A DNA stretch of 45,564 bases from Armadillidium nasatum (Eukaryota; Arthropoda; Malacostraca; Isopoda; Armadillidiidae), in assembly GCA_009176605.1 (NCBI GenBank), contig SEYY01000800.1:37501-83064 (forward strand), given 5' to 3'. Position 1 is the stretch's first letter. The number at the start of each line of letters is the position of its first letter. The notes under the pieces were generated by a model. That model saw nothing but the letters and a program-made list of their open reading frames with translations. It was not told the origin of the DNA and made no database searches. The translations under genes were made by a program, and so were the position numbers. This document shows, piece by piece, positions 41,505 to 45,564 of this stretch.

Positions 41505-41508
<4 letters not shown>
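41428..41508. repeat. Inverted repeat at the Penelope/RTE junction
   Basis: GTGTTCAAGGGTAAGAA (41431-41447) is repeated in reverse as TTCTTACCCTTGAACAC (41485-41501), giving a 17-bp perfect stem with a loop of about 37 bp exactly where the minus-strand Penelope-like element meets the plus-strand RTE-like element. Confidence 0.8.
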
Positions 41509-42693
<1,185 letters not shown>

Positions 42694-43319
42694 TATTATT
42701 ATTTTTGTATGTAAAGTAGCATTTGCTCTCTTCTAATATAAAAAATACTTTTCTTTTCTGACAATTTGAGTAAGGAACATTTTCCTGGCCTAACAAATTA
42801 ACAATTGTATCACACTTTCCTTTATAATACATTTACAGAAGTGATCATAACTATTTTTTTTCCATTATTTATTAAGTTATGTAGATATTGATCTTTTACC
42901 TATTTTTAAATTTTAAAATTTTCTTTTTTTTTTTATCATTGTTATTACACTTTGATAGATTTTAATTTTTTATTATTATTATTTTTTTGAACACATTTCT
43001 TTTTGTTATTTATTATTCATTTCTTGATATTATTTTTCTTTATTTATTTACACATTTTTAGATTAACAGGATTTTTTTATTTTATTTTTCATTCACTATC
43101 AACATTATTATTTATTATAACAATTATTTGAATTTCCTAAGTCTTCCATTTTGAAATATGGCTTTCATTAACCTTGTTCATACAGTCAATTCTATTTCTA
43201 TTCAAAAAAAATATATCTTGTTTCCCAATCTTCTTACCACAGTATATAAGCGATGATATACTGTGCCAATTTACTTTTTCAATACTGGGCATTATTAATT
43301 AATATATATTTGCATTCAT

Positions 43320-44040
43320 CCTAATGTCCTTGGCACATATATTTAACAATTCTAGATTTACATTTTGGTGACAAAGGCAGCAGTGAGAAAAGTGTTTGTA
43401 GTTTTTCTGCATAAGTTTGTTGTCCCAAAGGCCAAGGATTACTTGCAAGTTCTATCAGTGCACCAAAAATTCTTATATTTTGTTCATACATCAATATCGT
43501 TGGAGAAAGTCTATGATCATCAAATGGAGCAAAGTGAAGGCAAATAAGTGAAAAAGGTAAAAGCTCAAGCCAACTTGCACTACTTGTTTCTATTAGTGCC
43601 AAATGGTACTTGTACCTTTTAACCTCAGATAATTTTAAGATATCCTAATGCACTATCTAAAATTTATGCCCAACTGGTGCAAATTTTTCATATAGAGGAC
43701 TTATATTTTTGTACAACTTAGTACTCAAGCTGGGATCACACCATGATATAAATTCTATTATTGTTCTCCTCATTGATGGTCAGACAGATACTTTTTCAAC
43801 TTACTTCATGTTTCCTTGATTCCTAAATGTCCAAGAGAGTGGATATGCTAAATAAATTCATTTATCATGGATTCAGGAACAACTAATCTTGGGTACTGAG
43901 CATTACTAACATACATGACAAGCTCAATTTCTTCAATCTCATGAAGCACTTTTCTTTTAGTAATTTCAAGTGAAGATTCTTCAGAATTTTGAAATATACA
44001 TGTTAAGAAATCTTTTATTGGTTCTTATAGTAATTTTTTA
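43320..44040 (-). pseudogene. LTR-element integrase remnant, duplicate
   Basis: Same order of pieces as 36260-37004, again without the catalytic core, so the deletion predates the duplication. Confidence 0.55.
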
Positions 44041-44092
44041 TATTCCCAGACTCTTGTATAAACTTGTAATCTTCTGGACTTTGCCCACCAGA

Positions 44093-44093
<1 letters not shown>
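44041..44093 (+). mobile_element. Jk-A 3' terminus only, duplicate
   Basis: Copy of 37005-37057 within duplication copy 2, ending CCCACCAGAGAATATAT. Confidence 0.75.
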
Positions 44094-44768
<675 letters not shown>

Positions 44769-45564
44769 GGTGAATGTGCCTTCCATTTCGCTATCCAAAA
44801 CGACTTTGAGCAGTTGGTGCAGCTCCCTACTCGTATCCCTGATCGTATTGGAGATGAACCCAACATTCTAGACCTTTTTCTAACATCTAATCCTTCTCCT
44901 TATACTGTTAAACTCTTTCCTCTTCTGGGTTCCTCCGATCACCTTCTGTATCCTCTTCTATCTCTTCAAGTCTTCCGCAGGAAAGACCCCTTTCTATTGA
45001 AAGGAAACGTTTGTGGCATTTTGGTGCCGCAAGCTGGTCAAACTTGCGGTCGTACTTTTTTGATTTCCAGTGGAATGATTATTGCTTCCGTGGGAGGGGT
45101 TCCTCGGAGTGTGCAGAACGCATTACAGAGGTGATTCTCTCTGGCATGGAGGCGTAAATTCCATTTTTTTCCTTCTACTTAACCTAACAAACCTTGGTTT
45201 AATTCTGCTTGTTGTCGCGCTATCCGCTTCAGGGTTTACCATCGTTTTCTAACCCCAGAAACTCACGCAACTTATATTTCATCCCGGAATTCGTGCAAAA
45301 TCTATCCTTTGAAATAAAAAACTTTTCTCTGTAGAAAATGTAATAATCTTTCTGGTTCCTCTTCACGTTCTTTCTGGCATTTTGCAAAAAATGTTAACTC
45401 TAACTTTGCTTCTTGCTCATTTCCTCCTTTAGTATCTTCCGACGGCACAACTGCTGTTTTACCTTCTTCTAAAGCTGAACTCTTTGCGCAAACTTTTGCC
45501 TCTAACTCTACCTTAAACAATTCCGGAGATATTAATCCTCCTTCAACCCCCTCCAACTCATGCC
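44769..45564 (+). mobile_element. Jk-A fragment running off the right edge
   Basis: [40 protein letters not shown] (44814-44950), [18 protein letters not shown] in a shifted frame, then the NVNSNFAS...TAVLPSSKAELFAQ region (45385-45500). Very similar to 38297-39093; both share the stop in GMEA-stop at about 45155 and 38681, so they descend from one broken copy. Confidence 0.82.

Overview
The window looks like an intron-rich, repeat-choked piece of an arthropod genome, most probably a crustacean. That assignment rests on the style of the Jockey-type retrotransposons, on spliceosomal introns, and on the extreme load of long (TA)n microsatellites; no single-copy marker confirms it. I count 31 long (TA)n tracts (about 80 to 243 bp each), one 344-bp (GA)n tract and several poly(A) runs. 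The long IYIYIY and RERERE reading frames over them are artefacts of the dinucleotides.

One host gene can be supported. On the minus strand, five exons at 34280-34477, 33716-33821, 30258-30439, 20297-20416 and 1122-1459 have AG/GT borders and join in one open frame through four introns (458 bp, 3.3 kb, 9.8 kb, 18.8 kb). They encode the C-terminal part (about 313 residues) of a proline/glycine-rich, low-complexity protein with a charged middle segment. I do not recognise the family. Composition alone would suit an RNA-processing or CTD-associated factor. Its 5' exons should lie beyond the N gap or outside the window. Most other features from about 1.5 kb to 34 kb sit inside its introns.

Mobile elements, left to right (labels are local). 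Jk-A, a Jockey-like non-LTR retrotransposon, is present as at least a dozen fragments, many abutting in inverted orientation: 1-1138, 3512-6540, 15465-17249, 23720-26828, 28167-29582, 37005-39537 and 44041-45564. Jk-C, a second non-LTR family, occurs as two tail-to-tail copies (6793-10070 and 10875-12245). Jk-B, a third, runs 17681-20264. Pieces of an RTE-like family lie at 1690-1872, 13900-14690 and 41505-42151. DNA transposons include a pogo/Tigger-like end (10195-10769), Tc1/mariner-like DDE fragments (26945-27735 and copies at 37.2, 38.0 and 44.2 kb) and a hAT-like scrap (27822-28055). There is also a decayed copy of a multicopy arthropod protein of unknown function (21000-22900), an LTR-element integrase remnant without its catalytic core (36260-37004, duplicated at 43320-44040) and a Penelope-like element interrupted by the assembly gap (40565-41437; gap 40465-40564).

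Overall pattern: the 3' ends of several unrelated non-LTR families run directly into (TA)n, mariner copies sit at TA, and two small elements built of hexamer arrays are bracketed by (TA)n. Retrotransposition, TA microsatellites and rearrangement breakpoints are therefore physically coupled here, and the same tracts lie within about 25 bp of three splice sites of the host gene. A 2-kb-plus segment (35.65-38.0 kb) recurs almost unchanged at 42.69-45.06 kb, either a recent duplication or an assembly artefact.
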